A stretch of DNA of 64,000 bases, from positions 1 to 64,000 of the forward strand of contig DAOSBX010000004.1 in the NCBI GenBank assembly GCA_035361075.1, given 5' to 3'. Of the stretch, positions 9,001-17,500 are shown piece after piece. Made by a program: the position numbers and the translations under genes. The DNA is from Candidatus Hydrogenedens sp. (lineage in GTDB: Bacteria > Hydrogenedentota > Hydrogenedentia > Hydrogenedentales > Hydrogenedentaceae). The notes under the pieces were generated by a model, which worked only from the letters and a program-made list of their open reading frames with translations, was not told where the DNA came from and made no database searches. Each line of letters opens with the position of its first letter. The stretch's first letter is position 1.

Positions 9001-9165
9001 TGCTGATGTTGCATCCTGAACTTCAAGAGGTGCAACTGCAGATACCTCTTCTGAGGCATTTGATTCTGTTTGTGCACGAGCCCCGCTCGACATTATCAAA
9101 AGGATTGACACAAACAATAATAAAAACTTAACTACTCGATAATGAAAATGTTTTGTTGTAAACAT
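6013..9165 (-). CDS. pilQ: PilQ-type secretin with TPRs and a Gly/Met/Tyr-rich insert
   Basis: 1050 residues from the ATG at 9165, which has GGAGG 11 bases upstream and gives a normal signal peptide (MFTTKHFHYRVVKFLLLFVS, ending ...SGARAQ). An ATG at 9258 with AAGGA 6 bases upstream would add 31 residues and cannot be excluded. Order from the 9165 start: two TPR units (about 68-115 and 155-200), an STN/N0-like half (268-305), a Pro/Gly linker (302-387), the rest of the N-domain (402-440), a Gly/Met/Tyr repeat (473-598), a further N-domain (about 675-725), and the secretin barrel (725-1045) with VIVHDGDTLVLGGLVQD and KMPYLADIPLIGFFF. It forms the outer-membrane channel for the filament. It is the last gene of pilMN-O-P-Q. 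Confidence 0.93.
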   Translation of the reverse strand: MFTTKHFHYRVVKFLLLFVSILLIMSSGARAQTESNASEEVSAVAPLEVQDATSAENIDSGQNPSAEENAETYFRRGVGLYKKELYREALTEFNRALALNPNHQEAQVYQQKCNAQLQLSIGEKPEATAPPAFETFQPAVPTEVPEKTADELKKERVQKLLSDAQRYMEAQKFDIAVEIYNNILLIDPKNDIAREGLHQATIKLHQQSVKESERKVAEDRAKIRDFIEKQKQLPEGADARGIKPYKFTVPEIEEEVAPVTKVSEIEKSLDSVVSIEFEDIHISEITQFISDSYGVNIVIDNRAVEPPAKQQAQQATGQPAQPGALGMPGGPPGAPAFGGAPGGLRPPGGAAPTTGGVGLRPGPGGFQGGGIGTTPYGTPGTPGVGLAQADVYYGTKSDGIVPYISLKDVTLREALKALLRPLGLDFSVQPGFVWISKPEIIRQETFEPLETRFYELRNVGADILFKLVLRNPFGGVGGGGGYGGGMGGMYGGGMYGGRGMYGGGMGGMYGGGMYGGGMGGMYGGGMYGGGMGGMYGGGGYGGGYRGGVGGYGGGMYGGGMGGMYGGGMGGMYGGGMYGGYRGGMGGYGGGMYGGMGGYGRDVTTLSNISDMFSSISDQVVGELGPVGIVQAGTGATAGLGGRGALATGTTTTGYGGAAGTAQLGARAGFEESQMSGLQILADAIPSIKEPYTGEVLSKIAYNEATNMLIVTNTPTNLDKFEQVLGQIDVTPKQVSIEAKFLTVRVSDLKKIGFNWSGDLSDQNNRPRQNEYLSQQTYSYDINGDGVDEEVPFYVRPDGSQVIRNSVTQGTISGLVDPALSAANPTFSIMTKIIDNADGDKLSVSFDYLNSLSESELLSAPRVTTMNRKPAVVADFQTEYYLTQVYNEVWTTEGGFGGTPTQSVITQPTFSPFNFGIALSVTPQIRDNDQIRLWLNPEVRARIGEKRFEQKNIVGTNETVTEIVLPTTSWQAAWTNVIVHDGDTLVLGGLVQDKTIHNNQKMPYLADIPLIGFFFRGKSKEVSQSSLLIFVTPDIIDTTGARFFSVGKEAS
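7371..7746 (-). repeat. Tandem repeat encoding GGMYGGGM units inside the secretin
   Basis: About 375 bases of degenerate repeats (units like ccgcccattccgcctccatacat on the plus strand) encode a roughly 125-residue run of Gly, Met and Tyr with occasional Arg. All units are multiples of three, so gain or loss of units keeps the frame. The run splits a periplasmic N-domain of the secretin. Confidence 0.92.
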
Positions 9166-9269
9166 TCGTAATTTTTCCTCCGGTGGTTTTTTGTTGATAA
9201 CCGTTTGGAAGTTATTATTATATATACAATTATCTAATAAATTAAACACCATTTTCATTTTTTTTCCTT

Positions 9270-9782
9270 TTATTTTCTCATTTCAAGTGTAAATCTTCTT
9301 CCATATTGTTCAGAATATATAATAACAGTTTTTTCATCCGGATTGACTTGTTCCAAAATAAATTGTTCGAACTCTTCGCCTTCATCATACCATTTTGTTG
9401 TAGAACGAGTACGAAGTTGTGCTCTCCATTTTTCGCCAACTTGTCGTATATTAAGTAATGTGATTCCGAGGTCTTTTGCTGTGACTGCTTGTTCTCCTTT
9501 TTTGCCTGCGGTTTCACCTGCAAAATACCAGAAAGGATTTTCACGCCATAGTGAAGCATAGGTCCCAGGAATAGATAATGAAGGTGGTAATGGTGGCACA
9601 GGAGGTCTGAGTTCATCCGGCACCTCCTTCCGTGGTGGAGAATAAGTTTTTTCTACTGGTGGTGGTGGTGGATAGGCAATGATATACACACGATATCCTA
9701 ATATCCCAACTAAAACCAATAATACAAATTTTTCTTTGTTCCACCAAAACCATATTCCTATTTTTTGTATTCTATCTAACAT
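9270..9782 (-). CDS. pilP: PilP/GspC-like periplasmic linker of the pilus secretin
   Basis: 170 residues. One membrane segment (about 18-36) is followed by a Pro-rich stretch (38-70) and an HR-type beta domain (about 80-168) starting WRENPFWYF. This domain includes DLGITLLNIRQVGEKWRAQL and ends YGRRFTLEMRK. Position between PilO and the secretin marks it as the PilP equivalent, which joins the inner-membrane PilNO to the N0 domain of PilQ. Classical PilP is a lipoprotein. This one has no lipobox cysteine and is anchored by a transmembrane helix like GspC, but has no PDZ domain. It starts 2 bases after the pilO stop. Family assignment is by architecture and context, since primary similarity is weak. 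Confidence 0.75.
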   Translation of the reverse strand: MLDRIQKIGIWFWWNKEKFVLLVLVGILGYRVYIIAYPPPPPVEKTYSPPRKEVPDELRPPVPPLPPSLSIPGTYASLWRENPFWYFAGETAGKKGEQAVTAKDLGITLLNIRQVGEKWRAQLRTRSTTKWYDEGEEFEQFILEQVNPDEKTVIIYSEQYGRRFTLEMRK

Positions 9783-9784
9783 AT

Positions 9785-10756
9785 TCAGTTCATAACCAAT
9801 ATATTACGTTTAAACCATTTCCATGCTTTTCCAAAAAAACCTGGCTCTTCTGTAGTCGTCGTTGCTGTTGCTCCTTTTCGGCCGGGTGCTCCAGCTCCCA
9901 TTTGAGCTTGATATTGGAGGCGAATATCAGCCCCCACTTCCTTCGGAGGATTATAATTTGCCTGAGATATAATCATCTCTATTTGAAGTAGAGGCTCTAC
10001 ATTATAAGCGATATAGGGATATTGAATTCTAATACAATTGATATTAAAATACCTGTTTGATAACCTTAATTTTTCTTCAACAAAATTTACAAAGTCTTTC
10101 ATATTCATTGTGCATCGGATACCGAACAAATAAAAAGAAAGTAATTTTTCAAATTCGGGTGCTTGATTAATAGGTTGCCAAAAAACAATATCATCGATAC
10201 TTGCCATCTTTGAATCCAGTAAGAACTCACACATCTTAATTCCGAAGGCAAGTTTTGCTAATGCTCTGTTCACTACCTGCTCTGTAACATCTTGTCTTGA
10301 TATCTCATCAAGTGTAGGGACGCCAAGAGATTTACGAATATCCTGAGGGAATAAGTCATACCGTCCCATTTTTTCGCCTACTTTTTCATATAACTGTTTT
10401 ATCATTTTTTGGGCTTGCTCTTCGTACCAGAATTTTAGTATTACTCCTTCTTTTGGTGGGACTTCATGTTCTGTCCAATTACTTAAATTAAAAAATGCAG
10501 ATCTTTGTTTTACTGTTTCTTCCCATGGAACAACCTGGGCTCGCCATTCTCTAATTAACACTTCGGGATCGGTCTGAGAAAAGGTCTGTTCCAAATCCAT
10601 TAACGCCGCTTCATAATTCTTTTTTAAATTTTCATCTTTTTTATATTCTGCCAATTGCTTTTGTAAAAAGAAATAGTAGATGCCAGCGAAAAGAAGAAAA
10701 GATAATAGCAATACAGTAATATAGATAATGGTTCCTCGTGAAATAGTTATGTTCAT
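9785..10756 (-). CDS. pilO: PilO-like inner-membrane alignment protein
   Basis: 323 residues with one N-terminal membrane helix (about 9-30), then a coiled-coil region (31-60), a helical middle and a C-terminal alpha/beta domain (about 200-275) containing FLFGIRCTMNMKDFVNFVEE-type pattern, the ferredoxin-like fold of PilO/GspM. The tail is Gly/Ala/Thr-rich and ends with a short amphipathic stretch. Its start overlaps the stop of the PilM-PilN fusion by one base (TAATG), so translation is probably coupled. It would pair with the PilN part of that fusion in the periplasm. It is longer than usual PilO (about 200 residues) owing to a middle insertion (about 75-190). Confidence 0.78.
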   Translation of the reverse strand: MNITISRGTIIYITVLLLSFLLFAGIYYFFLQKQLAEYKKDENLKKNYEAALMDLEQTFSQTDPEVLIREWRAQVVPWEETVKQRSAFFNLSNWTEHEVPPKEGVILKFWYEEQAQKMIKQLYEKVGEKMGRYDLFPQDIRKSLGVPTLDEISRQDVTEQVVNRALAKLAFGIKMCEFLLDSKMASIDDIVFWQPINQAPEFEKLLSFYLFGIRCTMNMKDFVNFVEEKLRLSNRYFNINCIRIQYPYIAYNVEPLLQIEMIISQANYNPPKEVGADIRLQYQAQMGAGAPGRKGATATTTTEEPGFFGKAWKWFKRNILVMN

Positions 10757-12846
10757 TATCGTGCCCCTCCTCCACCTTGTTGTGTTGCATCAGTAGCCAT
10801 AGCTTTTTGAAACTGAATGGTAACCACAAATGTAAAGAGATTTTGTCCTGTAGGTGAGAAGGCGGTTGTTTGACCTGTTTGTTGGGAATACATACCTAAT
10901 CCACGCTGTTGTCCACCTGGACCTGATATACCCGAACTTCCTTGAAAAGCAGTCTGTGCATTATAAAGGGAATCCCATGTGGTAACCTGTACACTGGCTT
11001 CTGAAAAAATAACATTTTTACAAGATAAGATCATACCATCAGGAAGGGTTTGATTTACCTTCTTCAAATTTTCAACAAAGTTCTTTATTATTATGTCTGA
11101 AGTGGCTAACCCCGCAATTCGGAAACCATTAGCGCGAGGTAAAGGTTGTTGCTGTTGTTGTCCTTGCGGTTGAGGTGTTGGAGTTACTGGTTCTGCTCCT
11201 CTACCAAAGATACCTCCTCTTCCCGACCCAAAACCACCAACAACTGCACCTTTCGCCCCAATTCCCGGGAAACCGGTTATATTAAATTGTGGTTGTTGCG
11301 TTTGTTGATGCACTCCCATTCCGGGGACGTTCCTCATCTGGGCTGGCATCTGTCCACCTTGTGGTTCTTGTATCAATACAGTTTCTACAGAACTGAACCA
11401 CAAACCATCTTTATCTGTTCGGGGTGGCCTTGCAGAAAGAACCAATGATAATTCATCTAACCAAAATCGTCTGGTTTTTACACCCCTATCAAGAGTATCA
11501 ACTTTCTTTTTCAATACTTCTATCTCTGTTTTTGCTTCTGCTAATTTTTGTTTTAATGGAGATGTAATTGTTGGGTTTTGTGCCACTTCCGGGTCATACA
11601 TTTGCACATAGCGACGAAGTTCTTCTATCCGTTGTTTAACCAATTTATTCTGTGCCGCATGCACAGGAATGACAGACGCCATAATCAAAGCAAGTGTTAC
11701 CATGGACAAAGCCCAATATATGGCTTGTTCTTTTCTCCGTCGCATCTCTAAAATTCGCGGAGGTATTAAATTAATTTCTAAAGCGGTGGACTCCCAGTTC
11801 CTTAGAGCCAAACCGAGAACAACACAACTTCTTTCTGGATGCTGGACAATAGATTGTGCATCGGGACCAATAGTAATACCGCTAAGTGGTTGAGCAATAC
11901 GCACATCAATTCCGAGAGCACGTTGTAAGTATGGGACTATATTACGGAGTGCACAACTGCCACCACAAAGATACACTCGCATAACTTGACTTCCACCTGG
12001 CAAAGAACGAAAATATGAAAATGAACGTTGTATTTCACTTACTAACCGATTCAACACCCTACCAATGGCTTCGCCTCCCTTACCATCAATTTGTGGATTT
12101 CCAGTAGGAGCAAAACCTTTTTCACACTTAATTCTTTCTGCCTCTTCAAATGGAATATTAAAAGTATCTGCAATGGCTTGCGTAATATCGTTACCACCCA
12201 AGTTGAGGGTTCGAGTATTACGGAAAATACCATCTCGCTCTACCACAATATTTGTTGTAGAAGCACCTAAATCTATAATAGCAACACTTTCTGAATGAGC
12301 ATGGATTTCGCCCACATATTTAAGCCAGCTATATGAGGCAAAAGGAATAACATCTACAATTTCTGGCTGAAGTTTTAATCCATCAAGAACCGATAAAAAT
12401 TTATCAACAACATCAGTCTTTATTGCAACCATTAATACTTCATAACCACCGCCTTCCGGATGGTCTAATATTTGATAATCAATTGCAATTTGTTTTAAAT
12501 CAAATGGAATTTGTTGCTGTATTTCATAACGAACAATTTGGTCTACTTTCCTTTCTGATACAGGTGGTAGCGAACGAACACGAACAAATACAGATTGCCC
12601 AGGAACAGCAATAATTAGCTTTTTAGACCTAATTTTAGCCTGTTTTAATAAATCACTTACTGCCTTCTTTCTTACATCTCTTCTCTCTTCTTCATTCATT
12701 CTAAAATCATTCGGGACTGGTTTCTCAAAATACTTTACTATCTGCAAGCCATTCTTTGTTTTTACAAATTCACAAAGCCTAACTGCAGATGTTCCTATTT
12801 CAAGAACAACTCTTTTTTTACCTCTTCGTGTCGAATATATTGACAT
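10756..12846 (-). CDS. pilM: PilM-PilN fusion protein
   Basis: 696 residues. Residues 1-350 are PilM: an actin-like ATPase fold with VVLEIGTSAVRL (phosphate 1), SVAIIDLGASTTNIVV (phosphate 2) and RVYLCGGSCALRNIVPYL (adenosine loop). Immediately after, LEINLIPPR (about 355-362) is the PilN N-terminal motif that normally docks into PilM as a separate chain. It is followed by a membrane helix (about 374-395), a coiled coil (396-450) and a periplasmic PilN domain interrupted by a Gly/Gln/Pro-rich stretch (about 515-585). The architecture resembles GspL. The operon continues into pilO with a one-base overlap. A sigma70-type promoter lies at 12963-12991, giving a leader of about 110 bases. Confidence 0.9.
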   Translation of the reverse strand: MSIYSTRRGKKRVVLEIGTSAVRLCEFVKTKNGLQIVKYFEKPVPNDFRMNEEERRDVRKKAVSDLLKQAKIRSKKLIIAVPGQSVFVRVRSLPPVSERKVDQIVRYEIQQQIPFDLKQIAIDYQILDHPEGGGYEVLMVAIKTDVVDKFLSVLDGLKLQPEIVDVIPFASYSWLKYVGEIHAHSESVAIIDLGASTTNIVVERDGIFRNTRTLNLGGNDITQAIADTFNIPFEEAERIKCEKGFAPTGNPQIDGKGGEAIGRVLNRLVSEIQRSFSYFRSLPGGSQVMRVYLCGGSCALRNIVPYLQRALGIDVRIAQPLSGITIGPDAQSIVQHPERSCVVLGLALRNWESTALEINLIPPRILEMRRRKEQAIYWALSMVTLALIMASVIPVHAAQNKLVKQRIEELRRYVQMYDPEVAQNPTITSPLKQKLAEAKTEIEVLKKKVDTLDRGVKTRRFWLDELSLVLSARPPRTDKDGLWFSSVETVLIQEPQGGQMPAQMRNVPGMGVHQQTQQPQFNITGFPGIGAKGAVVGGFGSGRGGIFGRGAEPVTPTPQPQGQQQQQPLPRANGFRIAGLATSDIIIKNFVENLKKVNQTLPDGMILSCKNVIFSEASVQVTTWDSLYNAQTAFQGSSGISGPGGQQRGLGMYSQQTGQTTAFSPTGQNLFTFVVTIQFQKAMATDATQQGGGGAR

Positions 12847-12962
12847 AACTTTTCTTTAACTATTTAATCCTTTTTCTATCATATTATTGTAATATATTTT
12901 TTACCATAAAGTAAATTCTTTCCAAGGTTTCATTTTTTTCACTTATAATATCCTTGTTAATA

Positions 12963-12991
12963 ATTGTATAACAAATGAGTTTAAAAGTCAA
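12963..12991 (-). promoter_or_regulatory. Sigma70-type promoter of pilMN-O-P-Q
   Basis: On the minus strand, TTGACT (12986-12991) and TACAAT (12963-12968) are separated by exactly 17 bases, in a 246-base AT-rich gap upstream of the pilMN start. Match is 5 of 6 at each box. Nothing else in the gap (12847-13092) was recognised. Confidence 0.75.
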
Positions 12992-13092
12992 GAAAATTAT
13001 TGACAAAAATTATTTATTTTTTTATATTTATTTATGAGTTCTTTTAGCATATTATTCTAATAATTTTTTACCCCGTATACAAATTTTAAAGA

Positions 13093-14493
13093 TTACTTTT
13101 TTCCCTCTTCACTAAGAACAGATGGGACATCTTTCACACACCTAAAACCATAATCTGCTCGTGTAGCATCCATTCGGTCAAAATGTCTACGTGCACATCT
13201 AACATCGAATTTATCTGTCATAAAAGAGCCACCTCTCAATACTCGATAAATCTGTCCGTATTCTTTTTTAACTGATTGATTCCCTTCATAACGTTGATAC
13301 CAATCAGAGACCCACTCATAAACATTTCCAGCCATATCGAAACATCCATAAGGAGAAACTCCACCAATATAGCTTCCTACAATGGCTGGCGCATCAAGGT
13401 TTGATTCTTTCGAATTGCATAGGCTTGAAGAGAAGTCGTTACCCCATGGGTATTCTCTGCCATCTTCGCCACGGGCAGCTTTTTCCCATTCTACTTCCGT
13501 AGGTAAACGTTTTCCTACTCTTGTAGCATACGACGTTGCCTGGTCCCATGACACACCGGTAACAGGATGTCTTTCTTGCCCTTTTGCAAAATTATGGTCT
13601 GGAAAAACTTTTTTAAATTCCTCATTCGTTACTTCATATTTATCGATATAAAATGCAGGAACAAATATTTTTCTTCTTGGCGATTCATCTGGAGAACGTT
13701 CATTTTCGCCCATAACAAATTCACCTGCTGGAACAAGAACCATCCCAGGCGGGGTTTCTCCTACTTTCAGTACAAGTGTTATCGACTTTTCCTCATTAGG
13801 TCCCAAAACTAATTTTGTATGTTCTTCTAAAAAACCTGGTGCAGTAACGCTGATTAAATATTCTCCTGGTGCAAGTTGAAATTGGGCTGGTGTTTTTTGT
13901 GTTTGGGGAACATTATTTATTCTTATAATCCCACTGGTTGGTCGTGAAAGAATATTTAGGGTTCCCTCCATTGGTTTTAAAATATATTTTATGGGATACT
14001 GAAAATCTTCACGAACTTCAAGGTCTCCTTCTACTGGATAATAGTTAACCAGTTCGATTTTATATCTTCTATGACCAATTTCAACAGGATGTCGTAAAAT
14101 AGGTGTTTTACCAATCTTTACCCCTTCAAGAAATACTTCTGCACCAGCTGGTTCTGTCTCAAAAGTCACATAGCCTTGTAATGGCTTCAACTCAATAGTA
14201 AAATGAGAATGTTCCCCCGGAGGGAGTATCAACGTTTCTACCGTTCTTTGGTATTTTTCCTTTTTAAGAATAACTTCAAGAGGACCTGGTGGAATATTAG
14301 TTAATGTAAGAGGTGTTACACCTTTTTCTTCACCGTGAATAACAACAATCGCTTCCTGTTCTGGAGAACTTTCAATAGTAACACTACTTAATTCAACTTG
14401 TTTTTTTTCTGATGAACATGAAGTTAAACAGGATATGATGATAAAAATACCTAAGCAACCCCACAAAATAACCCGAGTCATATAGGCAATCAT
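13093..14493 (-). CDS. Lipoprotein with three PEGA domains and a formylglycine-generating-enzyme-like domain
   Basis: 466 residues. The signal sequence ends in a lipobox (ISCLTSC, Cys about 26), so it is a membrane-anchored lipoprotein. Three PEGA beta domains follow (about 35-105, 106-175 and 176-243), with motifs such as SPEQEAIVVIHGEEKGVTPL and EPAGAEVFLEGVKIGKTPI. Residues 248-455 are an SUMF1/FGE-like domain: GMVLVPAGEFVMG, DKYEVTNEEF, PVTGVSWDQA, RLPTEVEWEKAARG, GNVYEWVSDW, RVLRGGSF. The two active-site cysteines of true FGE, which follow GGS(Y/W), are absent (GGSFMTDKFDVRCARR). The surviving Cys aligns with the later RCAAR position. It is therefore probably not a sulfatase activator. 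It may bind peptidoglycan or protein through PEGA. It has its own promoter. Confidence 0.88.
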   Translation of the reverse strand: MIAYMTRVILWGCLGIFIIISCLTSCSSEKKQVELSSVTIESSPEQEAIVVIHGEEKGVTPLTLTNIPPGPLEVILKKEKYQRTVETLILPPGEHSHFTIELKPLQGYVTFETEPAGAEVFLEGVKIGKTPILRHPVEIGHRRYKIELVNYYPVEGDLEVREDFQYPIKYILKPMEGTLNILSRPTSGIIRINNVPQTQKTPAQFQLAPGEYLISVTAPGFLEEHTKLVLGPNEEKSITLVLKVGETPPGMVLVPAGEFVMGENERSPDESPRRKIFVPAFYIDKYEVTNEEFKKVFPDHNFAKGQERHPVTGVSWDQATSYATRVGKRLPTEVEWEKAARGEDGREYPWGNDFSSSLCNSKESNLDAPAIVGSYIGGVSPYGCFDMAGNVYEWVSDWYQRYEGNQSVKKEYGQIYRVLRGGSFMTDKFDVRCARRHFDRMDATRADYGFRCVKDVPSVLSEEGKK

Positions 14494-14548
14494 CTTTTAC
14501 AGCAGCCAGAGTTAAACTTCTTTTTACTTCTTTACTTATTACTTTTAT

Positions 14549-14577
14549 ATTATATATTTACCTTGGTTTTATTGCAA
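14549..14577 (-). promoter_or_regulatory. Sigma70-type promoter of the PEGA/FGE-like lipoprotein gene
   Basis: On the minus strand, TTGCAA (14572-14577) and a perfect TATAAT (14549-14554) are spaced by 17 bases. They start 3 bases after the stop of the 1970-residue exoprotein gene. The leader to the ATG at 14493 would be about 50 bases. This separates the lipoprotein from the pilin operon. Confidence 0.75.
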
Positions 14578-14580
14578 ATT

Positions 14581-17500
14581 TTATTCATGTATGAATAACT
14601 TTATTTTCTGTTCATCTTTCGGCTGTGAGGGTGCTGTTATTGCTCTTTCTGTATCTCCTACAGGTGGATATATTGTTACTGATACTTTTGTTGGTGTTGA
14701 GTCAGTTATTAAAGCACCTGTAGTAATATCTTGAGCAAAAGCACGCACTACAATATCATACTTTACATCACGTTTTCTGTAGCCTTTTTCTGGTGAACCT
14801 TCATCACCCAATCTATCTGCAGGTAATCCTTCGCATTTTGTCGGTGGGGCATTCAAAAAATTACTAACACTGGTATACCAATTCAGATTGAATGTTGGAT
14901 TATCATTAGGTGGGTTCATAAAATCTGTCGGGATATAAATTTCTGCTGTTGTAGCCCCCTGAAGCATATATACAGTTCCTCCCGCCACCAAATTGGAATC
15001 TTCAAATATTTGCACATCAAAACCATATTGACTAATTGCATAACCCTGAGTAGGTATAACAATAGACATTTTCAGTTTCATTTCGACTCTATAATTACAT
15101 GCATCTTCATATAGAGGAAGTGGGACACGTTGGACTGCCCCAAAATCTCGTTCGCCAAAGTTATAATTGACCTCTCTCCATGTTGGATAATCTGCGGTAC
15201 AACGATTCCACCATGTATCTACTTGCAAATTCGTATCAATATCAAAATCACATGGATTTCGCCATACTGCTAATGGAACAGCATTTGCCGTTAATGTCCC
15301 TATTGCATCTACTTTATTGCCTAATAATACAGTAGGTAAAGGTCGTACATTTCCAGCCTCATCAGCTCCTGTCATTGTAGCCATTAACAAAGCACCACAA
15401 TATTTTCTATCACTTATAACACTGCCGAGAGTTGTTATACTTCCATTCGAGAATACAATAGGTGTATTTTTATCTAAACTTTCTCTATCAATTATCCAGC
15501 CCCATCTATTATTAAATACATCCACAGGTATCCATTGCGTTGTTTCGTAGTTAAACGGGTCAAGGGCTGTCCAAACACGAATCCCAACTATAGACAAACA
15601 CGGGTCTGCATTAGTTGGTTTCTGCGAAACACTACGTGTTAATTTATACATTATTTGTGGATTATTTGTCCACTCACCAAATTTTGGAGCGGTAGTTATC
15701 TCAAAGTCAGGGTCTATCATCCACCATATATTAAGTTCACCTTGTGTTAAGTTAGCCGGCTCATATAAAACATTACCTGACAGGTCTCGAACCCCAAATT
15801 TAACACGTATATGCCAATCTATACCAAATAACAAATTCAACCACTGCCAGACGGTTCTTGCTGTTTGCCATGGCTGGGTATATCCTGTTTGCGCCGTATC
15901 GTATGTCATAGAGTAAATCAATGAAGGTTGGGTTGAATAAGACAAGACACTATCTACATCATTCAATAAAACAATATATGCACAACCTAATCCCGGCGGA
16001 TAAGGTTCAAAACCTTCATAAATAGGCCCATTTGCAATTAAATCAAAAATTGGACTACTTCCTGTTACATTTACATCCGTTCTGTTATTATTAAAACCTG
16101 AAACTTCAACACTTCTTACGTTTCCTGCAATATCCACAGGGTAAGGGTCATAAAATGCACATTGCAGAGCGAATGAAAGAGGTTCTCTGTTATTGAAGAA
16201 TATATGTGCTACCTGTCCTAACGTTCCACTACTATACGCCATTGGTTTTAATATATCAGGACACCAATTGGGTGGATATGTAAAACCTGAAGGCGGTGAA
16301 ACTATATCATTATTCTGGAAAACGAATCCTCCTGCTGTATAACTTAACAAATCTTCCCTCAAACGAGGCTGTATGGTATCTATAATAAATTCAGTATCAG
16401 CTGGGGGCAGACGCATTAAAGTTCCATATTCAGAATAAATTCCTATAAGGATTTGTCCAACTCTCAAGAAGAGTCGTGCCCTACCATTGGTTGTAAATTG
16501 AATTCCGTCATCATCAGATAAAAACAAATTATTAATAACAAATTCTGCTCTTCCTATTTTCCCCGAAATATCTGTTATCTCAACAGGCTTTTTTAACTCC
16601 GCAGGTAATTTATTTATCTGAACAAGTTGGTCAACTGCTCCTACGACATAAGGCACATATTCTTCAGGGACGAGGTACAACATGGAATCAGATAATGTTA
16701 TATCTCCAACAACTTTTATATCAACATTAAAATCATTACCTATTCCAATGTCTCTCTCTCTTCCTGTTATTTGACGGGGCAAGACAGGACTAACTTTGCA
16801 CATTGTCCAGAATAAAATTGTTCCTACAATAGGCACTTCATCAGCACTTACTTGAACATTAATAAGACTTCTCATATCACTTTCAAAATCTACAAAAGGA
16901 TATAGATTGGCTGTTTCGCCACAGCCAGAATTTACAATGTATGTTCGCATTGATGATGGCAAATAATTCTTGATTATTGTATCAAGTGATACCATGGCTG
17001 GAATAGGAGTCCTTAATTTACCTGTCCAGGGATAATCAACAAACAAAACCGTAGACGGAAAAACCCCGATTGGCGAACCAATAAGAGTAACACCACTTGT
17101 AACATCTGGATGTACCAAGTTCCACCCACTTCTCAACGTAGCACCAGACTCAGCAATAAGCCCTCCGCTCCGATTCTCCCAGATTAACGATGCTATTACA
17201 CTTGTATCGCCGTTGCCCTTACTTACAACACCTTTCCCTCCATTTGCTCGAATTGTACTTTGTAAAATAACGGCTGTTCCTTGATTTACGACCCCATCTA
17301 TGTTATTTCCATGAATAACTGTCTGAGAGATACTTGCTACACTATCAGATATAACTGTGATGCCATCATCAAGGAAAGGACCTATGAAACACCTATAAAT
17401 CTTTGATACTCCACCTGAATTTAAAATTCCAGTGGAGCCTTTCATTAAGGAAATACTTTCGATACATAAATCTCCACCAGGTCTCACCTCGATTAATGGG

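Noticed and set aside
13030..13080. Terminator after the PEGA/FGE-like lipoprotein gene
   Set aside because: Only a 6-bp AT hairpin (ATTATT/AATAAT) is seen, with no G/C stem and no T run, so it is too weak to call.
13093..14493. Sulfatase-activating enzyme (formylglycine-generating)
   Set aside because: Both catalytic cysteines are missing and no sulfatase gene is nearby. Only the fold is supported.
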